The position numbers and the translations under genes were made by a program. The notes under the pieces were generated by a model. That model searched no databases, was not told where the DNA came from, and saw nothing but the letters and a program-made list of their open reading frames with translations. From NCBI GenBank assembly GCA_037189845.1, contig JBBCIS010000009.1:124001-188000 (forward strand): 64,000 bases of DNA. The letters run 5' to 3'. Shown here one piece after another: positions 8,964 to 18,053 of this stretch. Source of the DNA: JAMLHH01 sp037189845. GTDB taxonomy: Bacteria; Bacteroidota; Bacteroidia; Chitinophagales; JADIYW01. Numbering within the stretch: the first letter of the stretch is position 1; each line of letters begins with the position of its first letter.

Positions 8964-10256
8964 ATGAAAAGACTTTTTACACTTACAGTTCTTATTTGCT
9001 TCATGATTACATATTCTTCTGCTCAGGAAGATGAGTGTTCTGACAGATATCAAAAAAAGGTATTTCCACTTGTTGATTTTCAAGGTAACGTAGATTTTGG
9101 TTCATGGACAACCCGAAACGGGGCAAATGTACCGCTCAGATATGACGTATACATGCCTAAAGGAGATACAGCAGCTCTCAGACCTTTGGTCATATTGTGG
9201 CATGGTGGAGCATTTTTGGATATTTTCAAAAAAACCAGTCCTGACATTACTACTATGGCAAAAGATTTGGCAAGAGCAGGTTATGTTGTCATTTCACCGG
9301 ACTACAGAGGCATCAGAGATGCTACTGATTTTTTCAGGAAAGAAGATCTTGTCAAAGAAGTGGTTGGTGCTGCAATAGATGGTAACAAAGCCATCTGTCA
9401 TATTCTCTCAGAAATTGACAATGGAAATCCTTACAGAATCAATAAAGATGAAATTTTTGCCGGTGGCGTTTCAGGTGGTGCTGTTCTTGGCTTACACCTG
9501 ATTCTTCTACAAAAAACGGAAGATTTACCTGCTGAACTTGTCAACTGGGCAAGAGAAGTCGATAACGGGGCTATAGATGACCTGTTGGTCAATAAATATT
9601 GTGGCAATCCTGATATCATCAAAGGATTTTTCAGTATATCAGGCGCATTGGTAGATACCAATTTTATTCAATACTCACCGACAGCTTTTCTCCATTTTCA
9701 CGGAACTAAAGATGATATTGTTCCTTATGATGTGGGCAGTCCTTTATTTGGGCTAACAGATGCACCTACATTATATGGTAGCAAACCTATTCACGAAAGA
9801 AGTCTTGAAAAAGGCACATACTCAGAATTTTACAGCTATGAAAATTTGGGTCACGTACCTTTTTTGAATCTGGATTTACTAAAAATCATTCAGCAGGTTA
9901 ATGTAGTTAATGGTGAGGTATATGTAGAAACATTGGAAGCTATGATCAGGCTCATGATGCAGAAAATTGCCTGTGAACCTAAGAAAGTAGAAGTAACAGG
10001 AATCAGGACGCAAGCAACAGAATTAAGTTTTTATCCGAATCCGGCAGAAAAATATTTTCAGATCAATATGCCGGAAAGCAGGCAATGGCAGATTCAGGTT
10101 TTTGATCTGGCAGGGAAAATCATACAGCAAAACAGCTTTAACGGCAGCAGACATCAATATTTCACAGATGGATTGGCAAAAGGAATGTATGTCGTCCGGA
10201 TTACTGATCTGCAGGCATCCGATAAATTATTTGTAGGCAAAATCATCAAACAATAA
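8964..10256 (+). CDS. T9SS-secreted alpha/beta-hydrolase esterase, copy 1
   Basis: Secreted esterase-like enzyme, 430 residues from the preferred ATG at 8964 (MKRLFTLTVLICFMITYSSA signal peptide); an ATG four codons earlier also exists. The hydrolase core shows the oxyanion motif LWHGGAF, the nucleophile Ser in GGVSGGAV (codon 170), an acid-residue candidate in HGTKDDIVPYD and a His candidate in LGHVPF. The last 80 residues are a T9SS sorting domain (SFYPNPAEKYFQ... GKIIKQ). A close paralogue follows in tandem. Substrate unknown; bound acyl groups on polysaccharide are one guess. Confidence 0.85.
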   Translation: MKRLFTLTVLICFMITYSSAQEDECSDRYQKKVFPLVDFQGNVDFGSWTTRNGANVPLRYDVYMPKGDTAALRPLVILWHGGAFLDIFKKTSPDITTMAKDLARAGYVVISPDYRGIRDATDFFRKEDLVKEVVGAAIDGNKAICHILSEIDNGNPYRINKDEIFAGGVSGGAVLGLHLILLQKTEDLPAELVNWAREVDNGAIDDLLVNKYCGNPDIIKGFFSISGALVDTNFIQYSPTAFLHFHGTKDDIVPYDVGSPLFGLTDAPTLYGSKPIHERSLEKGTYSEFYSYENLGHVPFLNLDLLKIIQQVNVVNGEVYVETLEAMIRLMMQKIACEPKKVEVTGIRTQATELSFYPNPAEKYFQINMPESRQWQIQVFDLAGKIIQQNSFNGSRHQYFTDGLAKGMYVVRITDLQASDKLFVGKIIKQ

Positions 10257-10296
10257 TCAATAACACTACGTCAGGATATCTATATGGAGATGAATG

Positions 10297-10333
10297 CGGA
10301 GAGATCGTTTACCTTTCTCTCCGTTGTTTTTTG
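10297..10333 (+). terminator. Intrinsic terminator between the esterase paralogues
   Basis: CGGAGAGA and TCTCTCCG form an 8-bp stem, followed by TTGTTTTTTG. It separates the two tandem copies into individual transcription units. Confidence 0.8.
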
Positions 10334-10354
10334 ACTTAAACACTAACCGGAATC

Positions 10355-11641
10355 ATGAAAAAACTTTTTACATCTATACTCTTTTTTCTCACAGGCATAT
10401 TTTTCTTACATGCCCAGGATGAATGTACCGGACGATACAGAGAAATTGTTTTCCGAAGTGTAGCATTGGATGGACAGGTTGATTTTGAAAGCTGGTCTAA
10501 ACACAATGGCGGAAGAGTACTCCGATATGATGTTTATTCTCCAAAAGATGATACCGCATCCCTCAGACCTCTGATTATTCTATGGCATGGTGGAGCGTTT
10601 GTAGATGCCATTAAAAAGAACAGTCCCGATATCGTCACTTTAGCCAAAGATCTGGCAAAAATGGGTTATGTAGTCGTTGCCCCTGATTACAGAGGACTAA
10701 GGGATCTCACCGGTTTTGGAAGGACTGAAGACATGATCAAAGTGGTAGTCGGCTCTACTTTGGATGCCAATGATGCTGTATGTCATGTTTTATCCCAGAT
10801 AGAAAATGGAAACCCTCACAGAATCAATAAAGATGAGATTTTTGCCGGAGGCGTTTCTGCCGGAGCTATCATTGGTCTTCACGGATTATTTTTAAACAAT
10901 ACGGATGATTTAGGTACACAGTTTGCCGGTTGGGCCCGTGAAATAGACAACGGACGAATAGATGATGTGCTGGCTAATAAATTCTGCGGCAACTCAAATA
11001 TCATCAAAGGATTTTTCAGCGTTTCGGGTGCAATAGTGGATACCGCCATTATAAAGCATACCGATATGAAATTTCTGCATATCCATGGAACGCATGATGA
11101 TTTTGTCCCTTTTGATGTAGGTCAACCGCTCTGGGGACTTACAGCTGCCCCTGACTTATACGGAAGCAAACCTGTTCATGAAAAATTATGGCAGCTAGGT
11201 GTTCAGTCTGATTTTATCATTTATGAGGGCGGAAGTCACGTTCCATATCTTAATCTGGATGAAGAGCTTCTGACAAGTCTGAATCTGATCAATAAAAAGA
11301 AATATGATGAATGTCTGACTGCTATTTCTTCATTTCTTTTTGATCAGCTAACGTGTGAGAAAAAGATAGCGCCTGTGACATCTGTCAAAGGAAGAAACAG
11401 CATAGAGCTAAATTTTTATCCTAATCCGGCTACTCAATCTTTTCAGATCAATATGCCTGAAAACAGACAATGGCAGGTTCAGATTTTTGACCTGACTGGA
11501 AAAATGGTGCTTCAGAACAGCTTTAGCGGAAACAATTATACTCAGACAACTGATCTTTTATCCAAAGGAATGTTTATTGTACAAATCAATGAGCTCAATG
11601 AAAGCAATCTGTTATACGTTGGGAAAATCGTCAGACAATAG
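10355..11641 (+). CDS. T9SS-secreted alpha/beta-hydrolase esterase, copy 2
   Basis: 428 residues, a tandem paralogue of the preceding gene with the same architecture: signal peptide (cleavage near HAQDE), LWHGGAF, nucleophile Ser168 in GGVSAGAI, HGTHDDFVPFD and GGSHVPY for the other catalytic residues, and a T9SS type A sorting domain beginning at NFYPNPATQ and ending GKIVRQ. Much of the chain is alignable without gaps to copy 1. It lies downstream of a terminator, so it needs its own promoter. The duplication suggests divergent substrates or dosage. Confidence 0.85.
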   Translation: MKKLFTSILFFLTGIFFLHAQDECTGRYREIVFRSVALDGQVDFESWSKHNGGRVLRYDVYSPKDDTASLRPLIILWHGGAFVDAIKKNSPDIVTLAKDLAKMGYVVVAPDYRGLRDLTGFGRTEDMIKVVVGSTLDANDAVCHVLSQIENGNPHRINKDEIFAGGVSAGAIIGLHGLFLNNTDDLGTQFAGWAREIDNGRIDDVLANKFCGNSNIIKGFFSVSGAIVDTAIIKHTDMKFLHIHGTHDDFVPFDVGQPLWGLTAAPDLYGSKPVHEKLWQLGVQSDFIIYEGGSHVPYLNLDEELLTSLNLINKKKYDECLTAISSFLFDQLTCEKKIAPVTSVKGRNSIELNFYPNPATQSFQINMPENRQWQVQIFDLTGKMVLQNSFSGNNYTQTTDLLSKGMFIVQINELNESNLLYVGKIVRQ

Positions 11642-11756
11642 AATAGATAGTATCAGGTACTTATTGAGTATTGAGACTGGGGAATAATGAATTACGATTT
11701 TTGAATTACGATTTTGCAAAAAAGTCATAGGACGTAAGCCTTTCTATCGGGATTAA

Positions 11757-11973
11757 GAGCCTGTTTAAATTTTATTGCTAAGAATTTTGATAGATATTTT
11801 GAGATGGATTTTTTGCCCTTCGACTTCGCTCAGGATAACACTTCGTGTTTGCAGATTTAGCGGGCTAAATCAAAAATAGGAAGTGAGAAATACGCTTAAA
11901 AGAGCATCAAAATTTAGCAAAGATAGTTTTCAAGAACCTTAAAATAAATTTCGGTAAAATTTTAAACAGGCTC
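11757..11973. mobile_element. MITE-like non-autonomous element, 217 bp
   Basis: Terminal inverted repeats start GAGCCTGTTTAAA at 11757 and end TTTAAACAGGCTC at 11973; similarity continues about 8 bases further inward with a one-base gap. TAA flanks both ends as a possible 3-bp target duplication. There is no open frame inside. This is the form of a MITE mobilised in trans by a DDE transposase. Confidence 0.7.
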
Positions 11974-12002
11974 TAAACTTTAAACAATTACTCTGTGAAT
12001 CT

Positions 12003-12097
12003 CCGCGGTGCGTATGCAGCGACACCGATAGAGTCGATATCCTTTCCTGAAAGGGAAGATATAAGACGAAAGCGGGTCTGTCGCCCAAATATTCTTC
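12003..12097. repeat. Dispersed GC-rich intergenic repeat, copy A
   Basis: GC-richer than its surroundings. It aligns with 61964-62083: both contain GTGCG..GTAT, GATAGAGT.G.ATATC, GGGAAGAT, CTGTC and GCCCAAA.TATT in the same order. Same orientation; no coding capacity. Confidence 0.55.
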
Positions 12098-12163
12098 ATC
12101 TGCTCATTAACTAATTGTAAGAATTACAATATTGAAAAGGGTTACTTTAACCATCTTTTATCT

Positions 12164-12171
12164 TAATTTTG
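12164..12171 (+). promoter_or_regulatory. -7 box before the DUF5606 gene
   Basis: TAATTTTG fits TAnnTTTG. It predicts transcription from about 12177 and a leader of about 16 bases. No -33 TTG at ideal spacing is visible. Confidence 0.5.
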
Positions 12172-12192
12172 CAGGTTCAATATTTTAAGGTT

Positions 12193-12594
12193 ATGAAATT
12201 TAGTGAAATAGTATCTATTACTGGTGTACCGGGATTGAAAAGAGTAGTTGGTCAAAGACAAGACGGTTTGATTGTTTCTGATCTGGACGGTAACAATAAA
12301 AAATTCATCCCTTCCAGAAAGCACCTTTTCTCTCCGTTAGAAAGTATTTCTATCTATACATACGATGACAGTACTCCTTTACTTGATGTATTGTTAAAAA
12401 TGAAAGGTACAACACCTGTGGATGCAAATTCTGATGCTGAAACCCTGAGAGGATATCTCGAAACGGTTCTTCCGGAATTTGACAAAGACCGTGTACACGT
12501 GACAGATATCAAAAAGCTGATCAAATGGTTCCATATTTTACAGGAATATGATTTGATCCAGGCACCTGAAGTTGCTGAAGAGGTTGCTGAGTAA
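12193..12594 (+). CDS. DUF5606 domain protein
   Basis: About 133 residues from the ATG at 12193 (MKFSEIVSITGVPGLKRVVG), the usual family start; an ATG eight codons earlier (12169) lies within or at the promoter. The N-terminal half is a small beta-barrel-like domain, the C-terminal half is helical and ends in an acidic tail. DUF5606 proteins are conserved in Bacteroidota with no known function. It is followed after 12 bases by the oligopeptidase gene, with AAGGAAAG before that gene's start, so the two form an operon. Confidence 0.85.
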   Translation: MKFSEIVSITGVPGLKRVVGQRQDGLIVSDLDGNNKKFIPSRKHLFSPLESISIYTYDDSTPLLDVLLKMKGTTPVDANSDAETLRGYLETVLPEFDKDRVHVTDIKKLIKWFHILQEYDLIQAPEVAEEVAE

Positions 12595-12606
12595 CAAGGA
12601 AAGACT

Positions 12607-14310
12607 ATGACAGCACCTATTATCAGAAACCCAAGATTTTTTGTAGCAGAGGATCTTCAGATACAGCAATGGTCTGATGTGCAGCCATATTTTGACCAGC
12701 TTTTACAGGCTGAACTCAAAAGTGCTTCTGATCTGGAAACCTGGCTCAGACAACGCTCGGAATTAGAAAGTGTCCTGGGTGAAGATTATCGCTGGAAGTA
12801 TGTAAAACAAAGCTGCGATACTAATAATCCGGAAAAGGAAGCTGCTCTCAATGGATTCATTGAGCATATCATGCCGCAATGGATGCAGATAACTAATCAG
12901 TTGAATGAAAAGGTATCTCATTCTGAATATTTAGACCAACTCGATCCGGATAGGTATAAAATCTATCTCAGAAATCTGAAAAATGAGCTGGAGCTTTTCA
13001 GAGAGGAAAACATTCCATTGTTTACAGAAGTAGACAAGCTTTCCAACGAGTACGGAAAAATATCCGGTGCAATGACAGTAGAGCACGATGGCCAGACGCT
13101 TACATTGCAACAGGCTCAGAAGCTCCTGCAATCCAATGACAGGAATCTCAGAAAAGAAATCTTTGAAAAGATTCAGAACAGAAGATTAGAAGACAAGGAA
13201 AAACTGGAGGGTCTTTTCGATCAGCTTCTGAAGCTTCGTCATCAGATAGCTCTGAATGCAGGATTTGACAATTTCAGAGATTATATGATGCGTGCACTGG
13301 GAAGATTCGATTACGGTGTCAAAGATTGTGAGGATTTCCATCAGGCTATTGCCAGGGTTATCGTTCCTATCATGCGCAAAATCCATCTTGAAAGAGCAGA
13401 AAAACTGAATCTATTTCCATTGAAGCCGTATGATATGGATGTCCCTTTTGCGGGAGACGCTCCATTGAAACCGTTTGAAACGGCTCAGGAATTACTGGAT
13501 AAATCTATCGCAACTCTGGATGCTGTCAATCCTTATTTCGGAAACTGTATCCGCATCATGGAAGTTATGAATCACCTGGATCTGGATTCCAGAGTCGGGA
13601 AACGTCCTGGTGGTTATAATATGCCACTTCCTGAAATCGGTGTACCCTTTATCTTCATGAATGCTGCCGGTACACAAAGTGATTTAGTGACCATGCTGCA
13701 CGAAGCCGGTCATGCCATCCATAATTTTCTGACCAAAGATCTGACTTACGATTTTGATAAAAATTTCGGTTCTGAGGTAGCAGAATTAGCTTCGATGTCC
13801 ATGGAGCTGATGACGATGGATAACTGGAATCAATTTTACGAAGATGAAAATCTGCTCAAAATGGCCAAGCGTGAGCAGATGGAACGTGTGCTCAGCGTAT
13901 TACCTTGGATAGCTATTGTAGATAAGTTTCAGCATTGGATTTATACGCACCCTACCCATACCAGAGAAGAAAGAAAAGCTGAATGGAGAAAAATATCTGA
14001 TGAATTTTCTACCGGACAAATCAACTGGGACGAGTATCAGCACATCCTCGATTACAACTGGCATAGACAGCTGCACATCTTCGAAGTGCCCTTCTATTAT
14101 ATTGAGTACGGCATCGCTCAGTTAGGGGCAATCGGCGTCTGGAAAAATTTCAGAGAAAACCCAACTAAGGCTGTAGCGCAATATCAGGCTGCTTTGTCTT
14201 TGGGAGGCACTGCTTCTATTCCGGAAGTATATACTGCTGCGGGTGTTCCTTTTGATTTTTCAGAGCAAAATATCAGTGCATTGGCGGGTCTGTTGGAAAG
14301 CGAACTGTAA
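12607..14310 (+). CDS. M3-family oligoendopeptidase
   Basis: 567 residues, cytoplasmic zinc metallopeptidase of the M3/PepF type that trims short peptides. The zinc motif HEAGH is at residues 365-369 (H365, E366, H369), and a downstream Glu in FGSEVAELASMS is the probable third ligand. The length fits the PepF/M3B group. It is the second gene of an operon with the DUF5606 gene. Transcription ends at a 20-bp perfect hairpin shared with the convergent ATPase gene. Confidence 0.93.
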   Translation: MTAPIIRNPRFFVAEDLQIQQWSDVQPYFDQLLQAELKSASDLETWLRQRSELESVLGEDYRWKYVKQSCDTNNPEKEAALNGFIEHIMPQWMQITNQLNEKVSHSEYLDQLDPDRYKIYLRNLKNELELFREENIPLFTEVDKLSNEYGKISGAMTVEHDGQTLTLQQAQKLLQSNDRNLRKEIFEKIQNRRLEDKEKLEGLFDQLLKLRHQIALNAGFDNFRDYMMRALGRFDYGVKDCEDFHQAIARVIVPIMRKIHLERAEKLNLFPLKPYDMDVPFAGDAPLKPFETAQELLDKSIATLDAVNPYFGNCIRIMEVMNHLDLDSRVGKRPGGYNMPLPEIGVPFIFMNAAGTQSDLVTMLHEAGHAIHNFLTKDLTYDFDKNFGSEVAELASMSMELMTMDNWNQFYEDENLLKMAKREQMERVLSVLPWIAIVDKFQHWIYTHPTHTREERKAEWRKISDEFSTGQINWDEYQHILDYNWHRQLHIFEVPFYYIEYGIAQLGAIGVWKNFRENPTKAVAQYQAALSLGGTASIPEVYTAAGVPFDFSEQNISALAGLLESEL

Positions 14311-14338
14311 ACAACAACTTTAGAATCATCATTGTGTA

Positions 14339-14380
14339 TTATAAAATAGGAGAGCCAAGGTTGGCTCTCCTATTTTATAA
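14339..14380. terminator. Bidirectional terminator between convergent genes
   Basis: A perfect inverted repeat with 20-bp arms (14339-14358 and 14361-14380) and a two-base centre. The core is GGAGAGCC/GGCTCTCC, flanked by AAAATA and TATTTT, so it gives a U-tract on either strand. It serves the peptidase (plus) and the metal ATPase (minus). Confidence 0.9.
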
Positions 14381-14392
14381 TACAGCACTACA

Positions 14393-16366
14393 CTAAAACT
14401 TCATCCGCTGTATTCTCACAGCATTTAAAATAGCGATCAGAGCAACACCCACATCCGCAAAAACGGCTTCCCACATCGTAGCCAAACCTCCGGCACCCAA
14501 CACCAATACAAAAGCTTTCACACCAAATGCCAGTGTGATATTCTGCCAGACGATTCTCTTTGTCTGCTTGCCGATACGGATAGCCATAGGAATTTTAGAT
14601 GGCTTGTCGTCCTGTATGACCACATCCGCCGTCTCAATCGTAGCATCGCTGCCCAGTCCACCCATCGCTATTCCTACATCACTCAATGCGACAACAGGCG
14701 CATCATTGACCCCGTCGCCTACAAATGCTACAGTTTCATTTCTGGCTTTGATAGCTTTGACTTGATTCACTTTATCTTCCGGCAATAAATCTCCGTGAGC
14801 AGTATCTATTTTCAGCGTTTCAGCTACCAGTTTTACTACAGTAGATTTATCTCCGCTGAGCATGGTAGCTTTTACATTCATTGCATGGAGCTGACGGATA
14901 GTTTCCGCAGAATCTTTCTTGATGCTGTCCGCGATAGTAATATATCCAACAAATTTTTCATCATACGCCACTGCTATCGTCGTGTAAACAATTTCTGAGG
15001 GATTCACGTCGTAAGCAATATTGAACTTGTTCATTAGCTTGAAATTTCCTGCCAGCAAGGTTTTACCTTTTATAACAGATTTCAGTCCGTGCCCGGGAAT
15101 CTCTTCCGTATCGACCAGCTCCACAGAAGCATCCAAATCTCCCACATATTCATGCACTGCAGTAGCGATAGGATGTGTGCTCAGACTTTCCAGTACATTG
15201 ACCATCTGTAAGATTTCATTCTGGTCAAATTCTTCACTGAATACCACTTCCTGTACCTTGAAAACACCCTCAGTCATCGTACCGGTTTTGTCCATCACTA
15301 CATTCTGAATATTGGCCAGCACATCCAAAAAATTACTGCCTTTAAATAATATTCCGTTGCGGCTCGCAGCTCCGATACCTCCAAAATATCCCAAAGGAAT
15401 AGATATCACCAATGCGCACGGACAGGAAATCACCAGAAACACCAATGCTCTGTACAACCAATCTCTGAATACATAATCTTCTACAAAAGCTGCCGGCAGT
15501 AAACAAATACCTATCGCAAGAAACACGACTATCGGTGTATAAATTTTAGCAAATTTCCGGATAAACAGCTCTGTAGGCGCTTTTTGTGCTGTAGCATTCT
15601 GCACCATTTCAAGTATCTTACTCAGTTTGCTATCTGTGTATGCGGTTGTCACTTTTACCTGCGCCACCGTGTTGAGATTAATCATTCCCGCCAGCACTGT
15701 TTCTCCTTTATATTTCGTATCAGGCTTACTTTCTCCCGTCAATGCAGCTGTATTAAAAGATGCAGATTCCGACAATAATTCTCCGTCCAGCGCCAGCTTT
15801 TCTCCCGGTCTGAGCTGAACAATATTTCCTATCTCTGCATTTTCAGCTTTGATAGTTTTTGCAATATTATTTTCCAGTATTGTCACTTCATCAGGACGCT
15901 GGTCCAGCAGTGCTTTGATATTTCCTTTGGCACGGGTGACTGCCATTGTCTGAAAAACCTCTCCGACTGCATAAAACAGCATCACCGCCACAGCTTCGGG
16001 ATATTCACCTATAGCGAAAGCTCCCAATGTGGCTATTGTCATCAGAAGAAATTCAGAAAATACATCTCCTTTTGTGATACTTTCTGCTGCCTCTTTTATT
16101 ACCGGAAATCCCACGGGAATATACGCAACTATATACCAGACGATTCTCACCCAGCCGGTAAACCACGCCTGCGGAATCCAGTTGTCAAATGTGATAGCCA
16201 CCATCAACAATGCAAAGGATATCAATGCAGGTGTAAACATTTTCAATGTGCTTCCCGAATGCGCATGCGAGTGGTCATGACCGTCATCATGTTCGTGAGT
16301 ATGGCCTACATTCCCTTTTACAGACTGTAGGTTTTCCTCTTCTGTACTGCAACATTGTTTGGACAT
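14393..16366 (-). CDS. P1B-type heavy-metal ATPase (Zn/Cd/Pb exporter)
   Basis: 657 residues, inner-membrane pump exporting divalent soft metals. The CPC transport motif lies at residues 315-317, the phosphorylation Asp at D359 (DKTGTMT), the HP motif in LSTHPIA, and GDGVNDAP for ATP hydrolysis. The late membrane segments carry Lys (FGVKAFVLV) and DVG (FADVGVALIAILN), the P1B-2 signature for Zn/Cd/Pb. Instead of a ferredoxin-like metal-binding domain the N-terminus is Cys/His-rich (QCC, then GHTHEHDDGHDHSHAH). The gene lies 11 bases after the HupE/UreH-like gene, so both are co-transcribed and form the cytoplasmic arm of the resistance cluster. Confidence 0.93.
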   Translation of the reverse strand: MSKQCCSTEEENLQSVKGNVGHTHEHDDGHDHSHAHSGSTLKMFTPALISFALLMVAITFDNWIPQAWFTGWVRIVWYIVAYIPVGFPVIKEAAESITKGDVFSEFLLMTIATLGAFAIGEYPEAVAVMLFYAVGEVFQTMAVTRAKGNIKALLDQRPDEVTILENNIAKTIKAENAEIGNIVQLRPGEKLALDGELLSESASFNTAALTGESKPDTKYKGETVLAGMINLNTVAQVKVTTAYTDSKLSKILEMVQNATAQKAPTELFIRKFAKIYTPIVVFLAIGICLLPAAFVEDYVFRDWLYRALVFLVISCPCALVISIPLGYFGGIGAASRNGILFKGSNFLDVLANIQNVVMDKTGTMTEGVFKVQEVVFSEEFDQNEILQMVNVLESLSTHPIATAVHEYVGDLDASVELVDTEEIPGHGLKSVIKGKTLLAGNFKLMNKFNIAYDVNPSEIVYTTIAVAYDEKFVGYITIADSIKKDSAETIRQLHAMNVKATMLSGDKSTVVKLVAETLKIDTAHGDLLPEDKVNQVKAIKARNETVAFVGDGVNDAPVVALSDVGIAMGGLGSDATIETADVVIQDDKPSKIPMAIRIGKQTKRIVWQNITLAFGVKAFVLVLGAGGLATMWEAVFADVGVALIAILNAVRIQRMKF

Positions 16367-16377
16367 ATCAATAGATT

Positions 16378-16992
16378 TTAATGAATGAAAAATGAAAAAA
16401 TACCGGTCGCAATCAGAATCAACCCTGTAATAATTCCGGCATTGTGCTCCAGCTTATGTGAATCAAACATCAGCAGCCCTTTGTAAGCCACCCGCACCAG
16501 TAACAACATCCCGACGACAGTCACCACAAAGTATATCAGCGAAATGGCCAGCAACAGCCACTTAGACATCGTTCCTGCCAGCAGGAAATAAGCTTCTATT
16601 TCCATACAAGGTGACAAGAACATCGCCAGCGACAGAGATATAATCACACTTTTCTTAGTCCGGGCTTTGATTTCACCTCCATGCAAATGAAAGTGCTTGT
16701 GCCTGTAATGTCTGTAAACAAATATCAATCCTATCGAAATCAATATGACAGGCGTAGCAATATGTGTGAGATGCTCAATGTTGTCTGACAGCTGAAACCC
16801 GATAAATCCCAATACCAGTCCTATCAGCACCGTACTGAATGCATGGGCAAATGCTGTCAAAAACGTTACCTGTGTGACATCTTTCAGGCTCCATTTTTCC
16901 TGTCGGGCAATTGCCAGCACCGGCAGCCAGTGACTGGGTATGATAGCATGCAGCAAGCTGATGAGGATGCTACCTGTGAGGATTCCTATCAT
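16378..16992 (-). CDS. HupE/UreH-like metal-related membrane protein
   Basis: 204 residues, about six membrane segments. Motifs HAIIPSHWLPVLAIAR, FLTAFAHAFSTVLIG and MFLSPCMEIEAYF place conserved His, Cys and Glu in the membrane, as in the HupE/UreJ/UreH-like and nickel-cobalt transporter relatives. A cytoplasmic loop is His-rich (RHYRHKHFHLHGGE). It probably moves or hands over a divalent metal. It is first in a two-gene operon with the Zn/Cd ATPase. The exact substrate and direction are unknown. Confidence 0.7.
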   Translation of the reverse strand: MIGILTGSILISLLHAIIPSHWLPVLAIARQEKWSLKDVTQVTFLTAFAHAFSTVLIGLVLGFIGFQLSDNIEHLTHIATPVILISIGLIFVYRHYRHKHFHLHGGEIKARTKKSVIISLSLAMFLSPCMEIEAYFLLAGTMSKWLLLAISLIYFVVTVVGMLLLVRVAYKGLLMFDSHKLEHNAGIITGLILIATGIFSFFIH

Positions 16993-17096
16993 TTTTTATT
17001 TTTTGAGATTTGATTCAGCTGCAAGTTACCTATTCGTGCGATGCAATAGTATTGCAAAGTTGCGAATCAGAAGATTTTAGTATCTTCTGAATAAAG

Positions 17097-17207
17097 AATT
17101 TTGTCGGCTTTTCGGGCTTTCAGCTCATAGTCCTCACTCGTCGTTCCTCCTCGCTGCGGGCTACCGCTTCTATCCCGGCCGTGCTGACGCCGGAGTAAAA
17201 TTTTGTC
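17097..17207. repeat. GC-rich segment bounded by 9-bp direct repeats
   Basis: A 93-base, clearly GC-richer segment (17106-17198) lies between two copies of AATTTTGTC (17097-17105 and 17199-17207). It contains GGGCTTTCAGC and CGGGCTACCGCTTCTATCCC-like words that I associate with REP-like repeats of this phylum. It looks like an insertion with a target duplication. Confidence 0.5.
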
Positions 17208-17304
17208 TATGTCGCATAAAAAACAGAAATAAAATCTCAGAATAAGTTTCTATAGCCACAAATCATTTACTTTCGATTATTTACATTATTTAGAAGTAAT
17301 TCTT

Positions 17305-18024
17305 ATGGAAATTAGCGCAATTATAATAGTACAATTTATCTGTAGTTTAGGTTTATTTTTCTTGCTAAGAAATTTCTACACTACATACTTTAATAAAAAA
17401 GGTGAAAATCAAGCCACTAAAGAAGATATCGCAGAAATAACTAAAGAAGTAGAAAATGTAAAAAAGATATTCAATGACCAAAACACTATTCTTAATGCAA
17501 AGCTCTCATTCCAAAACCAGCATGCCTTAAATCTACGGAATGCAGAAAGAGAAGCACTAATTGATTTTAATAAAAAACTTTCTGCTTGGCTTCAATATAT
17601 ATATTCCTACAAAATCAAAATTATAACTGAAAACAACATATACTCTGCTGAGGGGTTTTATGATGAATTAGAAAAACGAGAATATGAATATCAGTTGGCT
17701 TATGGACATATACAGCTGTTTATTTCCAATGAAAACATCTTAAAACATAGCGAAAATATGGTTTCGGTAATAAAAGACCTTTCTCAGAAATATGTTTCTA
17801 CTAATGGCATTTTACTTTTTTATTATAAACAACAATTATATCTAAGAACCGAAAAAAAAGAGTATACCGACTTTGATAGTGATTGTTTAAGGACTATGCA
17901 CAAATTCTTCAATTCGACTCCTGAACTAAAAGAAAAAATAGACCTTCAACACAAACAATTAATTTCTTTCATCAGAGGAAGAATTAAAGAATTAAATGCA
18001 AGAGAATCAGACGAAACGGATTAA
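17305..18024 (+). CDS. Membrane-anchored coiled-coil hypothetical protein
   Basis: 239 residues. One N-terminal membrane segment (about residues 4-22) is followed by a polar coiled-coil stretch (ATKEDIAEITKEVENVKKIF) and a long helical cytoplasmic domain. The KxxATKEDIxEIT element after a single membrane helix recurs in lineage-specific proteins of unknown role. The gene is on the opposite strand to the metal-resistance genes around it and sits next to a GC-rich insertion and a broken toxin-antitoxin pair, so it is probably a late arrival. No function assigned. Confidence 0.65.
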   Translation: MEISAIIIVQFICSLGLFFLLRNFYTTYFNKKGENQATKEDIAEITKEVENVKKIFNDQNTILNAKLSFQNQHALNLRNAEREALIDFNKKLSAWLQYIYSYKIKIITENNIYSAEGFYDELEKREYEYQLAYGHIQLFISNENILKHSENMVSVIKDLSQKYVSTNGILLFYYKQQLYLRTEKKEYTDFDSDCLRTMHKFFNSTPELKEKIDLQHKQLISFIRGRIKELNARESDETD

Positions 18025-18053
18025 ACCAAGAGGCTCAAGTACAATCAGAATCT

